A DNA stretch of 64,000 bases from Miscanthus floridulus (GCF_019320115.1 NC_089595.1:105965611-106029610); one strand, 5' to 3'; shown: positions 47,207 to 60,154, numbered from the stretch's first letter. Translations and numbers: made by a program. Notes: generated by a model not told the origin, from the sequence alone.

Positions 47207-49570
47207 TCACCTTCTCAACAAGTGACTTAGCCACCTAAATCTTCTTAGGTCTACTCTTGTTGGGGGTCCTAAGAACATGACTTTCATCTTTCCACTTGAA
47301 TCTTTTCTAAGCATGTAGTGAGCATTGAAAGCAAAGGGTCTAGCATGCTTGGGCAAGGGTTGTGGCGGTGGAGTTTGACACTCATGAGCAAAGTGGTCTT
47401 CTTGTCCACACTCAAAACATCTCTTTGGCTTTGGCTTTGGCTTTGATTGTTGTTGTTGAGCTTGAGCCTTCTTCTTTTCTACACTTGCCACATATCCAAT
47501 GCCACTTCTATCCATCTTCATGACGGTGTTCATGAGTAGCTCACTTTGGAGATGCTTGCCTCTAGCAAACTTGCTCAATCCAATCTTGAGATGCTCTTTC
47601 TCCAACTTGAGCTTATTTTCTTCTTTTAGAGCATCATCTTTCTTTTCTTCCTTGAGCTTCTTATTTTCTTCTTTGAGCATCTCATTCTCAAGAATCAACT
47701 CTTTGTCATGATCAAGAGTTTCTAGCATAATGATGTTGTGGCTTTTCATCTCTTCAAGATCTTTCATGAGCTTCTCATGATCACTCTTGAGCTTGACATA
47801 CTTATCATAGTCATTGCACTCAACCACTTGCTTGCTTTTGCTACTAGATCCATGCTCAATGCTCTCATCAATTAAATCATCACATGAAGTAGCTATATTA
47901 ATCTTGACAACATGGTTAGTAGCATCATATGGCTCATTTGGTAGAAATTCTTGAGCAATAACAAGAGTATCATGATTAATCTTAAGAGTAGTGTATTCAT
48001 CTTTTAGCTTGTTGTGGCTAGTGATGAGTTCATTGTGCACCCACTCAAGTTTATCATGTTTATCTTTAAGCTCTTTCTTAGAAGATTTGAGCTCCTTGAG
48101 TTTGGATGATATAGCATCATTAGTTTCTCTAAGCTCATCATTAGTCTTTTCCAATGTATCACACTTAGCTAAGAGTGAATCATTTTTAGCATCAAGCTTT
48201 TCATTTGTAGCTCTACTCTTTCTAATGATCTTAGTGTATTTTCTTAGTATTTTGACAAGATCATCATATGTAGGTGAATCATCATCATCGCTATCGCTAT
48301 CATCATCACTAGCATGCTCATCATCACTACTATCATCACTCTTAGTTACCTTGCGTTCACCCTTGGCCATAAGGCATAGGTGTGTAGAAGATGATGGCGA
48401 TGGTGGCGGTGAAGATGCAAGATCAATAGCAATGGCGGCCACCTTCTCATTGTCACTATCATCATCGGATGATCCACTTGATGAATCAATGTCCGTGAGC
48501 CAATCACCGACGATGTAGGCCTTTTCACTCTTCTTTTTCTTGTGGAAGTCTCTCTTTTTGCTATCTCTCTTCTTGTATGGCTTGTTCTTTTTCTTCTCAT
48601 CTTCATCTTCATTGCTTGAGTCATCTTTCTTGCCTTTGTTCTTATTCTTGAACTTGTCTTTCTTAGGCTTTGTGCATTGATGAGCAAGATGGCCAAGTTT
48701 GCCACAATTGTAGCAATCCATCTCGGAGATTGACTTTCTTCTTGAGCTAGTGAAGAACTTATTCTTCTTGCCATCAAACTTGATGCCACTCTTGTTTAGC
48801 TTCTTTAGCATCTTGACGGTCTTCTTCACCATGAGAGCAAGACTTTCTTCATCATCTTCTTCATCACTTGAGCTCTCATACTCAAGTCTTGCTTTGCCCT
48901 TATCTTGACTTGCTTTGAATGCTAAGTCCTTCTCCTTCTTCTTTGTAGAGGATGAGCCATCTTGTGGGGTGATGTGCATGTACATCTTATGAGCATTGAT
49001 CTTTCCCAAGATTTGTGTCGGTGTAGCGGTGGAAAGATCACCTTAGTATAGCACAGTCACAATATGGCCATATTTGTCAATGGGGAGGACACTCAAGATC
49101 TTTCTCACAACATCGAATGGTGACATTTGAGTAAGTCCAAGCCCATTGACTTCCTCTATAAGAACATTCAAACGTGAATACATCTCATTAGCACATTCTT
49201 TGGGAAGCATCTCAAATGAATTTAGCTTTTTAACCACAAGATGATAGCATTCCTCACGCTCACTCTTAGTTCCCTCATGGAGTGCACAAACATCCGACCA
49301 TAGTGCATGGGCATCTTTGTGGTTCCTTACGCGGTTGAACACATCTTTGCAAAGGCCTCTAAAGATGGTGTTGCGAGCCTTTGCATTCTATTTTTCATAG
49401 TTCACTTCATCGTTTTGAAGTTGTGCAGGATTCTTAGGTATTGGGAACCCTTGAGAGGCGGCTCTAAGTATTCCAACGTCTAGAGCTTCTAGGTATGCCT
49501 CCATGTGAATTTTCCAATATGGAAAATCATCCCCCTCGAAGATAGGAGGAGGTCCATCCCCGTGAGACAT
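47207..49570 (-). pseudogene. Sirevirus A gag, interrupted by nonsense codons
   Basis: Starts MSHGDGPPPIFEGDDFPYWK at 49570. In-frame stops at about 49388 (a TAG where the family has Trp) and about 49042 (a TAA in VLY-stop-GDLST) break it. The longest frame is 47207-49009. It contains CCHC knuckles CYNCGKLGHLAHQC (about 48676-48717) and CFECGQEDHFAHEC (about 47380-47422), separated by a Lys/Asp/Glu-rich linker and long coiled coils. A frameshift near 47260 separates it from the protease. Confidence 0.9.
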
Positions 49571-49608
49571 CTTACTCTAAGCGGTTAAGCTTAAAAATGT
49601 GAGCACGA

Positions 49609-49623
49609 GGCTCCGATACCAAT
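49609..49623 (-). promoter_or_regulatory. Sirevirus A primer-binding site
   Basis: The minus strand reads ATTGGTATCGGAGCC directly after the LTR terminus CTTTCA; an initiator-Met tRNA site with one G for A change. Confidence 0.9.
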
Positions 49624-51177
49624 TGAAAGGATCAAGATGCCCAAGAGGGGGGGGGGGGTGAATTGGGCTAATTCTAAATTTTCTTGCAATAATCAAATCC
49701 TACAGATAGCCCAATTAACCCCTTGTGCCTAGAAAAGTGTTTCTATCAAATTAACGCACAAAAGACTTGCAACCTATGTTCCAAACTTACTCTAGCATGG
49801 CAATTCTATGAATGTAAAGACAAGTATTGAATTGCTCAAAGTAAATAGTTAAAGTAAATGCTCAAAGTAAATGGAGAGAGGAACGCGGTGATGTTTTGCC
49901 GAGGTATCGGAGAGTCGCCACTCCCCACTAGTCCTCGTTGGAGCACCCGCGCAAGGGTGTAGCTCCCCCTTGATCCGCGCAAGGATCAAGTGCTCTCTAC
50001 GGGTTGATTCTTCGACACTCCATCGCGGTGAATCACCCAAAACCGCTCACAACTTAAGTTGGGTCACCCACAAGCTCCGCCAGGTGAACACCAAGCTCCC
50101 AATCACCACCAAGCTGTCTAGGTGATGGCGATCACCAAGAGTAACAAGCACAAACTCTCACTTGACCATGCGAAGCCTAATGAGAAGATGGATGCACACT
50201 TGTCTACTCTTGATTCACTAATGAGGTTTCACTCTTGGATTCTCAAATCATAAACACCTCACTAGGACCTTGCTCTTCTTGGCACTCACAAATGTGTTTC
50301 TCAGCTATTGGAATGAGCAAAAGTGACTCCACACACGAGTGGAGCTTCTATTTATAAGGCAGCCTGAAAAATAAACTGTTATGAGCTTCTGCGTGTTGAC
50401 CGGACGCTCCGGTCAGTTCAACCCATAAACCAGTAAAAATGTATTGACCGGACGCTGACAGGGTCCGGTCAGCACTGATCAGACACGTCCGGTCGCATAA
50501 AACCCTTACTGGAGTCGACCGGGTGCTGAACCCTCAGGGTCCGGTCAGTACTGACCGGATGCGTCCGGTCACTGATTCCCTTCCCTGGAACCTTACTGGA
50601 GTCGACCGGACGCTGCCTTTCAGCGTCCGGTCACTTGACCTCTTCAGCGTTCGATCACACCGAATGCAGACATCTGATCAAATGAACTGACCGGACCCTA
50701 TGGCCAGCGTTCGGTCGCACCAGGGCCAGCGTCCGGTCAGCATTTGACCCTCCATTCACTTCCAACTCTCGATCATATGTGAATGAAGTTTGCTCCAAAG
50801 GATCTTCGGCATTCATAGGAGCTACCTAGAGCTAGTTTTAACAAGTGTACACCACACCTAACTCACTAGACTTAACTAGGTCAAGCTACCCGTCCATACC
50901 CCCCTTAATAGTACGGCCAAAGAAAAAATAAAGTCCTAAACTACTCTAAGTGTCTCTCCAACTCCAATCGACACTTAGAACTAGTCATCCTTAACCTTGT
51001 CGTCCATCCTTTGAAAATTGAAACGATTTCCATCATAGGGGCATGACAACTTTGATTGCCCGATTGATCTCCATTACCATGACCTAACTTAATTGCATCT
51101 GCAAAACACACGTTAGTCATAGTAGTCTTGTATTGTCATTAATCATCGAAACCCAACTAGGGGTCTAGATGCTTTCA
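49624..51177 (-). repeat. Sirevirus A 5' LTR
   Basis: 1554 bp against 1560 bp for the 3' LTR, with many substitutions between them, so A inserted well before B. TATAAATAG at about 50349-50357; GACCGGACGC-type inverted words at 50395-50740. A G run of about ten sits at about 49646. Confidence 0.93.
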
Positions 51178-54100
51178 GCAACGACCGGTCTTTAATTGAC
51201 ATAGACAGGGAAAAAGTGTAACCGAGCTATGCCCTGTTGGCCGTAGGACACAACCCTTTACACCCACCAGTACCCAAACCATATCCCTGCCCGGTCACCA
51301 TTTTTTCTTTCCATCATTTTATCATGAGTGATCATATTTATCACATATTTGCGAGTAACGGCAGGTTAATCATGCTACCGATATCCTGAGCATAGCAGCT
51401 ACTCGACCTGTACTAGTATGACTCATAGGTAGATATATTTATGCATGTAGTTTTCATAAAATACATATTACCTAAATGCACATCATATATATATTCAGTG
51501 ATCATTAAAAATAAGGGTTATGCACTGGGGCTTGCCTTGGGCAGGCGACGGGTCAGTAAGGTCAGCACCAAACGGCTTCGGGGCTCCCTCCTGTATGAGG
51601 ATCTCCTCCTCGTACTCCTCAATGACTTCTTTGTACTCCTGTTCGTCGACGGGCATGAATTCTACCAGCTCGTGATCTACATGCATGAAATGATGATGTC
51701 ATGCTTAGTAACACAACAACAACAACAACTCTTAAAAGTACATCTGTTTAACTACTAAGCTAGTGCTACCGACTACGGTACTATGTTATCTATTGCTACC
51801 AATAACAAGTATGAGGTATGGCATACATTATTATAGCAACTACCGGTATTCTTACTCCTAATGTTGATTTACATTATATATGATAAAGCAAGGATAATAG
51901 CTACTCTATTTATCATTCTACTCTAGGGCTACAAAATTTACAGTAAGTACATAATAATCTAGTGAGCCTACTGTAAAATTTTCATAGCCATATCTATCAT
52001 CAATCTACCACAAAAATTCCTACAATTATTAATTCACATAATATTAAGCTCTCTAGTTTGAATTTATGAACCTACCATTGTCACAGTTAACTGTAATCTA
52101 ACTATACTAACAGGTAGACGGTATTTTTGTGAACCTAACAAAATTAGTTTCACTATTTTTAGACAACTACACAATTTACTACAATTTATCAAAGTTTAGC
52201 TAGAAATTATATTGAATAAACGTTGGTGTTTTACTAGAGAATTGAAAAATGAATTCACCGCGCGGCCCGCGAGCGACGACTTGGCCCACCCCGGCTTCCC
52301 GCCCGTGCGCTCACGCAGCAACCGACACAGCCCACTCAGCGTCGTGCGACGTGGCCCAACGCAGGCAGCCCACAGCGAAGCCGCGCGCGGTTGGCTTTTT
52401 AGCGAAAAAGCCCCCGTTCTCTACCTCATTCGCAAAACCCACTCGAGCACTATTTCACTCAGTCATAGAGTTTGCATCTAGGACCCTACTTCCATTCAAA
52501 TTCGTGTTTTACAAAGCCCCTGGCCAGACTAACAACGCCGCGGCCTCGCCGACCAAACGCTGACGAGCACCAATCCCTTTAGCACACACTAGCACCCCCA
52601 TGAGCATCTACGTACCATGCGCAATCGACTGAGGTAACAAATGCACAGAACAGCGCACCACGCAGGCGTGGCCACGTGCTGCGATGGGGTCTGGCCGTAG
52701 TAGCCCGACGCCGATGAAACCACCTACCCAAACGCTTCTACTGCTACTCGATGACCATCTGCAGTCTAAAAGTAACCACCTTGAAGCCCTAATTAAATAG
52801 CTGTTGCGCCCAACCGAGCTGGACACAGGAGCAGATTCAAAGCCAGTTCACTAGCGGTCGCCCCCGCGCTCCGGCGAGCCTCGGCCCTAATTGAGTCAAC
52901 TAGCTACTCTAGAAGCAAGAGGACCTCACCAGCGATGTGACAGACGGGCTAGGCTAAGTCGCGAGGAACAGCAACAGCCTGGCCATGCGCGCAAGGTGGT
53001 TTCGGTTCACGCCGGCCACGGAGAAGACGTTCCCGGTGACCTGTTGCACCGTCGGCGGGGCCACTGCTCGGGTGAGGCAAATGAGTCAAGGAGAGGTAAT
53101 AGCCGTGCTCGACTGAAACAAAAGAGCAAGGAGCAGTGCCTCAGGTCGAGAACTCATCTTGTCGGCCATGGCAGACCACCGAGGGGAAAGCTCTCCCCAT
53201 TACCTCACCGAAGGATGGAAGCCCATCGAATTGACTCCAATCGGAAGCTAACTACTCTAGCTATTTGGGCACACGGTGAATTGGAAAGGGATGGATGGTA
53301 CACTGCCAATTTGAGGGCGACGACACTTGGCTCAGAGGTGACAACGGCGACGACGAAAGCTTAAATCGGCTCCCAACAACGTACTACCGCCCCGAGCAAG
53401 TTAGGCCCAACGCTGTACTCCCACTCGTCCTTTGAACGTGGGCAAATGCGAGAGGGGACAAGCTAGCCGATGACTCTCTAAACGAGGCGATGGGAAGGTG
53501 TGGTGTGTACACGCGTGCAACCATGAAGACGAGGGCCGATGGGGCCAACCCATGCGTGCGTAGTCGCAAGGTCAATGAGAGCAGTGGCTGTGTAGGCGGT
53601 GCACGTGAGCGTGCTTGGGCGAGTGGCGACGCCGGTTCGGACGAGCCAAACACGTCGGTAGACGTGACGGCGAGCAGTGACGCAGACGGACGTGATGGAG
53701 GGCAGAGCATTCAGGTCCATTGGGCCCCAGTGCACGCTTGTGTGCATGAGTCGTGAGCCAGGCGCGCTACAGCGGTGATGACCGGGTGGTAGTGACGGCC
53801 GAACAGCCAGCGCACTGCGATGACGGCGGACAACGGCCACTGGGCACGTGCGGTGTGCGTGAGTTGCACCAGAGCTTGGCGGCAGGAGGCCGTGGCCAGC
53901 GGCGCAGGGAGCCACGCGCGCGGACGTGGCTGCACAGGCGTGACGGTGGCGCCGCGGCCGGCGCGGCACCGCGCGCTGGGTAGGCCAGAGCAGAGGCGCC
54001 AGGCCGAGAGGAGGCGGTGACCGCGCCCGGATGTGGAAGACGTGCCTTGCACGCTTTTTAAAGCTGCTACCACGACCCATTCGACGATCCGAAAACCAAA

Positions 54101-54587
54101 CCAGCCATTCTAATCCTCTAGGGGTTACGTAGGGCTATCGACCTAAGCCATGACATCTCGCCACTTCCAAAGCCGATTGCTCTACAAAAATAGCTGAACA
54201 TGCCTTCGTCGACCCATTTACCGACTTACGCGAAACGACTAAACCTAGAACGGTTTCGCGTCGAATCCCTTTTCCAAGCTACTTGTTACACTAGCTAGCG
54301 AACCCCATCTTCGATTGCACGTATTTCATCGTTGCCTACGAAGTTCATACTAAAACTTTATCAAAGTTCGCATAAACGTTCTATAGTATTTTTGTTCAAT
54401 AAAAATTCACTTAGAACCCTAAACGATATGAAGAGACATGAAATGTAACACTTGTTTCTTATTTCAAATGAACATTTCAAGTTCTGAAAATCGATGTATA
54501 CTCTATATTACATACATTTACACACAAGTATGATGCTCATGCAGTGTTTTAGCAAACATTGTACAATGTAACACCAGGAGTGTTACA
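51178..54587 (-). mobile_element. Gypsy-type LTR D, right part
   Basis: The outer end at 54587 reads TGTAACACTCCTGGTGTTAC on the minus strand, the usual start of a large class of grass Gypsy LTRs. The segment is non-coding. GC-rich stretches (52250-52560, 52870-54050) contain chance open frames on both strands without family similarity. With 25833-26500 it would make a LTR of about 4 kb. It was the target of Sirevirus A. Confidence 0.6.
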
Positions 54588-54658
54588 CTGGTCGTGTTGA
54601 TGTGGTTGATATGATGTCAGCATGCAAGGATTTTTTATTGACTCTCCACCGAGAGTAC

Positions 54659-54993
54659 GTCCCATTTGGCATGGCTTTACTAAAACCATTTTTTTCTTCA
54701 GCTCCATGAATAGCTCCATCGGTGGAGTTGGAGTCGTTTTGTTAAACCATTTGGCAAAATGGTTCCACATGTAGAGTTTCTTAAAATATGCTCTCACCAC
54801 GAGACCCAATGTAGGACCCACCGGGACGAGGTGAGGCCGGGTGAAACCACTATTTTTTATTTCATCCCACCTCAAACCTCTATGAGAATACGATTTAAGG
54901 GGCTTCCTAGGTGAAGCTATTTTGTTTTCCTCACTTGGTAGAAAACGGCCCAAACGACTCCTGAAGTCAATGGAGAAGCCATGCCAAACGTGG
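54659..54993. mobile_element. MITE, ~335 bp
   Basis: Inverted ends CCATTTGGCATGGCTTTA and GAAGCCATGCCAAACGTGG. The interior has mirrored GGCAAAATGG and GGAGTTGGAGTC words. No coding capacity. Confidence 0.65.
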
Positions 54994-56285
54994 CATAAAT
55001 CTAAGAAAATCTAGTCGATCCTGGCCTGAGCCCGTCAAACTTGCTCCGGCCTGCGAGCCTTAGTGAACAAGACCTAGATATAGGTTAACTGTCTAGAAAA
55101 TACTTTCTCAGCCTGAGCCCGACTCAAAATATTTATTTTAATTACTCTCACAGGAAATGCATAGGCACACCCAGGCCCAACTCATCCAGTGGAATGGTCA
55201 TGAGCAGGATTATTTCGACCCAAAATAGCCAAACTTTTTCGGTCAGGCTTAGCCTGCAATATGCTCAGATCTAATCAACACGAATTTTTAATAGATGTAT
55301 TGGAAAGACCAGCCAACCTATATATAAACTAAGGGTGATGGCCAATCGACCACACACAATTGAATCTATTAATATACTATTAGCTTTTATCATATCTTTT
55401 ATCTAAAAAAAATTCTCTATTTGACACTACAAAACATCTCCTTCCTATTTGATACCAAAATTTAATAAAATCTTCCTTATCTATCGTCACTTATTTCGTT
55501 TTTTGTTCTCCAAACACTACCGTCACTTTTTTTTGTTGTAACGACATTAAGTCCATCGCAAAAAGACCATGTTGCCCCTCCCGTGTGAATGCTCAGAAGA
55601 TAAGCAGCTAAAATACCAGGGAAAAAACATCTACAAATAAATAAATGAGACAAAAAAATATATGTAGCAACATGCATCAACTTGAACACAACACGCCCTG
55701 ATGGAAGTGTGGATTATGGACAAAAGATGAACTGACTGACAGATAGGAAACATTTTAAGTTCCAATGTCAATAAAGAAGGATAAAATTTTCTAGTCTAGG
55801 GAATTTTCTCTATCCTTAAACCTTATCGTGGTTTTCATTCTTCGTTGTCTCTTACAATGCCCTGGAGCGGTTAGGTCACTTAGGACAGTCCATAGCCGCT
55901 GCCAGGGTATGTTGTTTCTTTCTTTCTTTCTTTTGAGAGGAGGGTATGCTGTTTCTAATCTAAAGAGACCTTGATGGCGCGTGTTGTTTGTTGTGTACAT
56001 ATATATGGCGCTCCAGGCGAAACGACTCCTAATTCTCACCGTATTCGTATGAAGACTTGTTCGTGCGCGAACACCCAGCCAAATTAAACTGAGCCGCGAA
56101 CGTACCAGAGCGTGCGCAATGTGGCAAGTGTGAAGCGAATGGAGCGCTGTGGAGCTGCAGCCTGCAGGCCTGCGAGGCTGCAACTGGAGAGACAGGGACA
56201 TGTCGTCCGAGGTTCAGCGCCGACGGTTCAGAGCTGTTGGCGTCGTGATCGTGAATCGATTGCTCTGGATTTTTCGGAGGAAGCT
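54994..56285. other. Low-copy intergenic DNA
   Basis: No convincing gene or repeat. There is a TTTCTTTCTTTC run at about 55916-55932. Short open frames at 55791-56340 have no family similarity. Confidence 0.4.
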
Positions 56286-56597
56286 AGCGTGTTTGGATCC
56301 GGCTACGTCGAGAATGTTGCACAGAATGTTTGAATATTAATAAAAAAACAAATTACATAATCCGTCAGTACTTCACGAGACGAAATTTTTAAGCCTAATT
56401 AATCTGTCATTAGCATATGTGTACGGTAGCAAAACATTGTCAAATTATGGACTAATTAGGCTCAAAAGATTCGTCTCGCAAATTAATCACAAACTATATA
56501 ATTAATTTTGTAATTAGTCTATATTTAATACTCTATACATATATCAAATATCCGATGAGACAGCGACTAAAATTTAGGAGGGGAAACAAACACCCCT
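56286..56597. mobile_element. MITE with TGTTTGGATCC-type ends
   Basis: Starts GCGTGTTTGGATCCGG and ends with the complement of GGTGTTTGTTTCCCCTCC. The AT-rich core carries GGCTCAAAAGATTCGTCTCG and TAATTAGTCTA words shared with elements at 59874 and 61867. Confidence 0.65.
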
Positions 56598-56877
56598 TAC
56601 TGGCTTTAGCTGCACGGAGGATCTCTTAAAAGGAATCCGGCTACCAAACCGCGGGCGCCCAATAGGGCCATGTCACCCGTTAGTCTGGTAACGGTTGGAT
56701 CGAAGCAGCTCGCGACAAGGGCCGTTCGATGCAATCGGTTCAGGTCCTACCCGCTTCGAAACGGACCCGAAATCTCACGAAGTCTCGCAACCCAAAAACT
56801 CGTCGCCTTCGCCTCGGGCCACCCGGCGTGCGACTCATCAGGTCGCCGCCTCCTCCTTCCTCCTCCGCGCGCCGCCG

Positions 56878-57170
56878 ATGGACGTCGTCGACCAGCCACC
56901 GCGCGCGGAGGCCGCGGCTCCCGCTCCCGTGCCCGCGCTGGAGCGGAGCATAGCATCGACTGGATCCCGAATTACGCGCACCGCATCCTGCACCGCCTCG
57001 CCGGCGATCTCTGGGGCAGCGAGATGGACCCTAGCGCGCTCGTCGATCAAGGGCGCCATGACCCACGATGTCTTCCGCATCACCTCGCTCAGCGGCGAGG
57101 TCGACCCGCACAAGGTGCTCGTCCGCATCCACGGCTAGGGCGTCGAGGTCTTCTTTGACCGGGGCAACCA
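56878..57170 (+). pseudogene. Choline/ethanolamine kinase, N-terminal exon fragment
   Basis: Reading begins MDVVDQPPRAEA at 56878. After one frame change near 56940 it gives HSIDWIPNYAHRILHRLAGD, and after a second near 57040 it gives KGAMTHDVFRITSLSGEVDP followed by HKVLVRIHG, a TAG, then GVEVFFDRG. That is the N-terminal lobe of plant choline/ethanolamine kinases (phosphatidylcholine/ethanolamine synthesis). Catalytic-loop exons were not found downstream. Two frameshifts and a nonsense codon make it a pseudogene fragment. Confidence 0.85.
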
Positions 57171-58860
57171 CGGCGGTGGTAAGGCGCGGGCCAATGGCCG
57201 CCCAGATTCACCTCGCCTCCTTGCTCGATTGCCATCGTCGGCAAAGACCTCCACCAATTCCATTGTCGCCTTGTCCCCCTTTCCTGCTGCAGCTGCTTCG
57301 CTACGCCACTAGATTGTTCGATGAAATGACTTCAGATCGCTGTGACTTGGATAGGTTCTGCAGCGCAGAATGTTTTATCAACTGTGACATTCAACTTTCT
57401 TTAATAAACTTCATTCATCGATGCTTGCTCAAAAACTGAAATATATATTTTATGGGGTTATTAGTACTTAGAATGTTGTTGAGAATGCATACACGTTTTT
57501 CTTTGTGCGATACAAGATTAAACTGGTTAAAAAATCTAAGCAGGCAACAGTAATAGTTCCAAGGATATTATTGGTTTACGCAAGAATTATTTAGTTTACT
57601 ATTTCCTTCCAATTATATTTTACACAACAGTAATAGAAATGTTCGCATGAATGACTACTGTCTTTCAATTATATTTAGAAGAAATTCATTGATTGCACTA
57701 TGCACTATAAACTTTATCTTTCCAATTGAATTCTACAGGAGTCAATAAAGGTAGTAATATTCAACTGGAGAAGGTATATTGGTATATGTGTCCTGCCTTT
57801 TCTTGCATAAACTGTTTCTGGAAAATACATATTAGTACTCAAGACACTCTCCAAAAATGTCAACAACTTTCTTAGAGATATGAAAAAGAAGAAAGGACAT
57901 CTTCACTGCTAGCTACGTAAATAGAGGCAACCTTTTTATGACTCATCGCTGTTTATTAGAGATTATCTTTGGATTTCACTTCAGTCCTTTGCAGTAACTA
58001 TTCATTCCACGTTCAGATCTCTTTCATTGACGACAAGACCATACTATCTCAGTTTGTTCAGCGAGCAGTGAATGAGATGGCAAACTCTGTTTGTTGCATT
58101 CAAAGCAAAGTTCACTCAGTTCAGAAAAAACATAAGAATCTCAGTGAAATCCATACTTCCAAAATACTCTGATGAAACATATGCGAACTAATTCACTCCG
58201 AATAAAGGAAGAAGAAATATCCCTGTTAACAATCTCTACTCTTTACTATAATCCAATTGTATCAGCCGATGCAACAAATTGGTGTGTTTAAAGATAGCCA
58301 GAAAATTATAGTACTCTTTACAAAAGTAAAGCATCAACGACATATATAAAAAAATTCCAATGGGCTGGGCAGCTGGCCTCCTCCAAGCTGGGCGCGGTAA
58401 TGCCGCGCCGGTGTTTCTAGTGGAGGTTGGATCATTGCCCGTTGCTTGGATCATGCTGCGCCATCGCTTCATTTAACCCTAGCCGTCCGAGTGTTGATGC
58501 AATGACAGTCGTTCTCCAAGTTCCTCTCTCTCTCTCTCTCTCATGAATATTAGAGAGGATCTTGACTTCTTGAGCGATAGCAGTTTCGTGAAGTTTTTTT
58601 TGTTTTAAAAAGTGAAAAGCAGAAAGGATCTTGGGCCACGCAATGAGTAGTCTTGGTCTCTTGGCATATTCTCTGCGAAGCTGATTGAGTTATCCTGTGA
58701 TAAACTAAAGACCTAATCAACGATGCAAATAAAATGGCCATTTGCTGAACTTTGTGAACCATTGTTTTCCCATGCTTCCTTCCCTTTTGCAAATCTATCG
58801 CGGTCGGCCATGATAACCTAAAAAAAACCACGTCTTATACCCTATATAAAAAGGGAATTA
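57171..58860. other. No supported gene
   Basis: AT-rich DNA downstream of the kinase fragment. A 67-codon open frame at 57969-58172 has no recognised family. A (CT)n run lies at about 58526-58542. It could be decayed introns of the kinase gene. Confidence 0.4.
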
Positions 58861-59873
58861 AAAACAAGGTTTATACTAAGTCAGACGATGCATGAGGCGA
58901 GGAACGAATATGCCATTTCCACGAGGACGACTGATTGCATTGGCTTGCACGAGGACGCGATAGAGCAGATGGAAACAGAGAAGAAGAAGAACGAACACAG
59001 CAATGGCCGGATGCATGTTTAATCCTGGCCGCTCTCTCCCTCCCGGCCCTGCAATGCATTCTCGAGTCAGATTTGGCCGCCCTTTCGCTGGCCGCCGTCT
59101 GTTTCGCCCGCGATTCCTTCGGTTTTTTCCCCATGGCAACCGGTGGCTAGCACATGCCGACATCCCGATTCGCAGCTGCTGGCTGCTAGTTGCTGGCTAG
59201 GTTACTTGCTCGTGATCCTCCTCTCCTTATAGGTCAAGAACTCCGTCGCTGACGCACACGTACGCACCCCACACGAGTGTTTAACTGTTTATATATTCAT
59301 TTTCAGCAATCAGCACTAGTACACTACTAGTATACGGAGTACTATACAGACACTCTAAAGTCCATCAATATTCTTTTTTGAGAAGTCTCATACTTAACTG
59401 AGGATTCGCGCAAGCTTTGTACTGAAGATGCTGCATGTTTGCCAAATGTAGTTTGGTTAGAACACTTCACCTAAAAGTAATCAGTTACACGTTCCAACTA
59501 ACTGCCCATGTTGTTATCTCTAATAACAAAAGAACTCGTTAGTCAGACGGTTGACATGTTCAGATTGGAAGCGGTAGTACATAGAGATGGTTCGCTAGAA
59601 CTTATCAACCTGGCTGGTTTATCACAATAAATCAGCAAACAATATTTTTCAACCAAACTTTTCATCGAAAAGGACGGTCATCACCTCTGAATCGGCCGTC
59701 CGTTAAAAAAGAACACCGGGAATTCCACTTCGGCAGCTTTAACAGTAGAGCGGAATTTTATAACGTATAGCATGGCTACATACAGAATTCTCCTGCTTTG
59801 GTATGGTACTACGGAAAGACATGAGCGGAAAAGTTGAGAACCCAACTGCCGTCTGTAGAGAAAGATACCAGGG
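58861..59873. other. No supported gene
   Basis: Contains a GC-richer patch (58900-59200) with short overlapping open frames on both strands and no family similarity. The remainder looks like ordinary intergenic DNA. Confidence 0.4.
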
Positions 59874-60084
59874 GCGCGTTTAGATGCAAAAAATTGTAGG
59901 TTTTGGCTATCGTAGAACTTTTGTTTGTATTTGACAATTAGTGTCTAATTATGAACTAATTATATTTGAAAGTTTCGTCTCGCGATTTCTCACCCAACTA
60001 TGTAATTAGTTTTTTTTATCTACATTTAATACTTCATGCATGTGCCGCAAGATTAAAAAAAAATTAGGAACTAAACAGGCCCTA
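59874..60084. mobile_element. MITE with GTTTAG-type ends
   Basis: Ends GGGGCGCGTTTAGATGC and the complement of GGGCCTGTTTAGTTCC. The core GAAAGTTTCGTCTCGCGA is shared with the MITEs at 56286 and 61867. Lies about 70 bp upstream of the peptide-gene TATA box. Confidence 0.6.
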
Positions 60085-60154
60085 GTTTGGTGGCCGGCAG
60101 TTAGTCGCGAAGAGTTCTCCACCGGAGACGAGGAATCTCCCCGCGCCGCGGGCC

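Larger units (their letters stand above)
26501..51177 (-). mobile_element. Sirevirus A (Copia), full-length with nested insertion
   Basis: Flanked by the 5-bp target duplication GCAAC (26496-26500 and 51178-51182). The order on the minus strand is 5' LTR, primer-binding site, gag, protease-integrase, [Sirevirus B], integrase-RT-RNase H, spacer with palindromic words, third ORF, PPT, 3' LTR. Without B it is about 13.3 kb. Long LTRs, a large gag with CCHC knuckles, a third ORF after pol and the AAAAAGGGGGAGAT tract are Sirevirus traits. Nonsense codons and LTR divergence show it is old and inactive. Confidence 0.93.

Noticed and set aside
47991..48518. Ser/Leu-rich 175-codon plus-strand frame
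   Set aside because: Antisense shadow of the Glu/Asp/Lys-rich gag of Sirevirus A.
53478..54080. 200-codon minus-strand frame, plus 157-codon plus-strand frame at 52891-53364
   Set aside because: Composition-driven frames inside the Gypsy-type LTR D; no family similarity and overlapping open frames on both strands.
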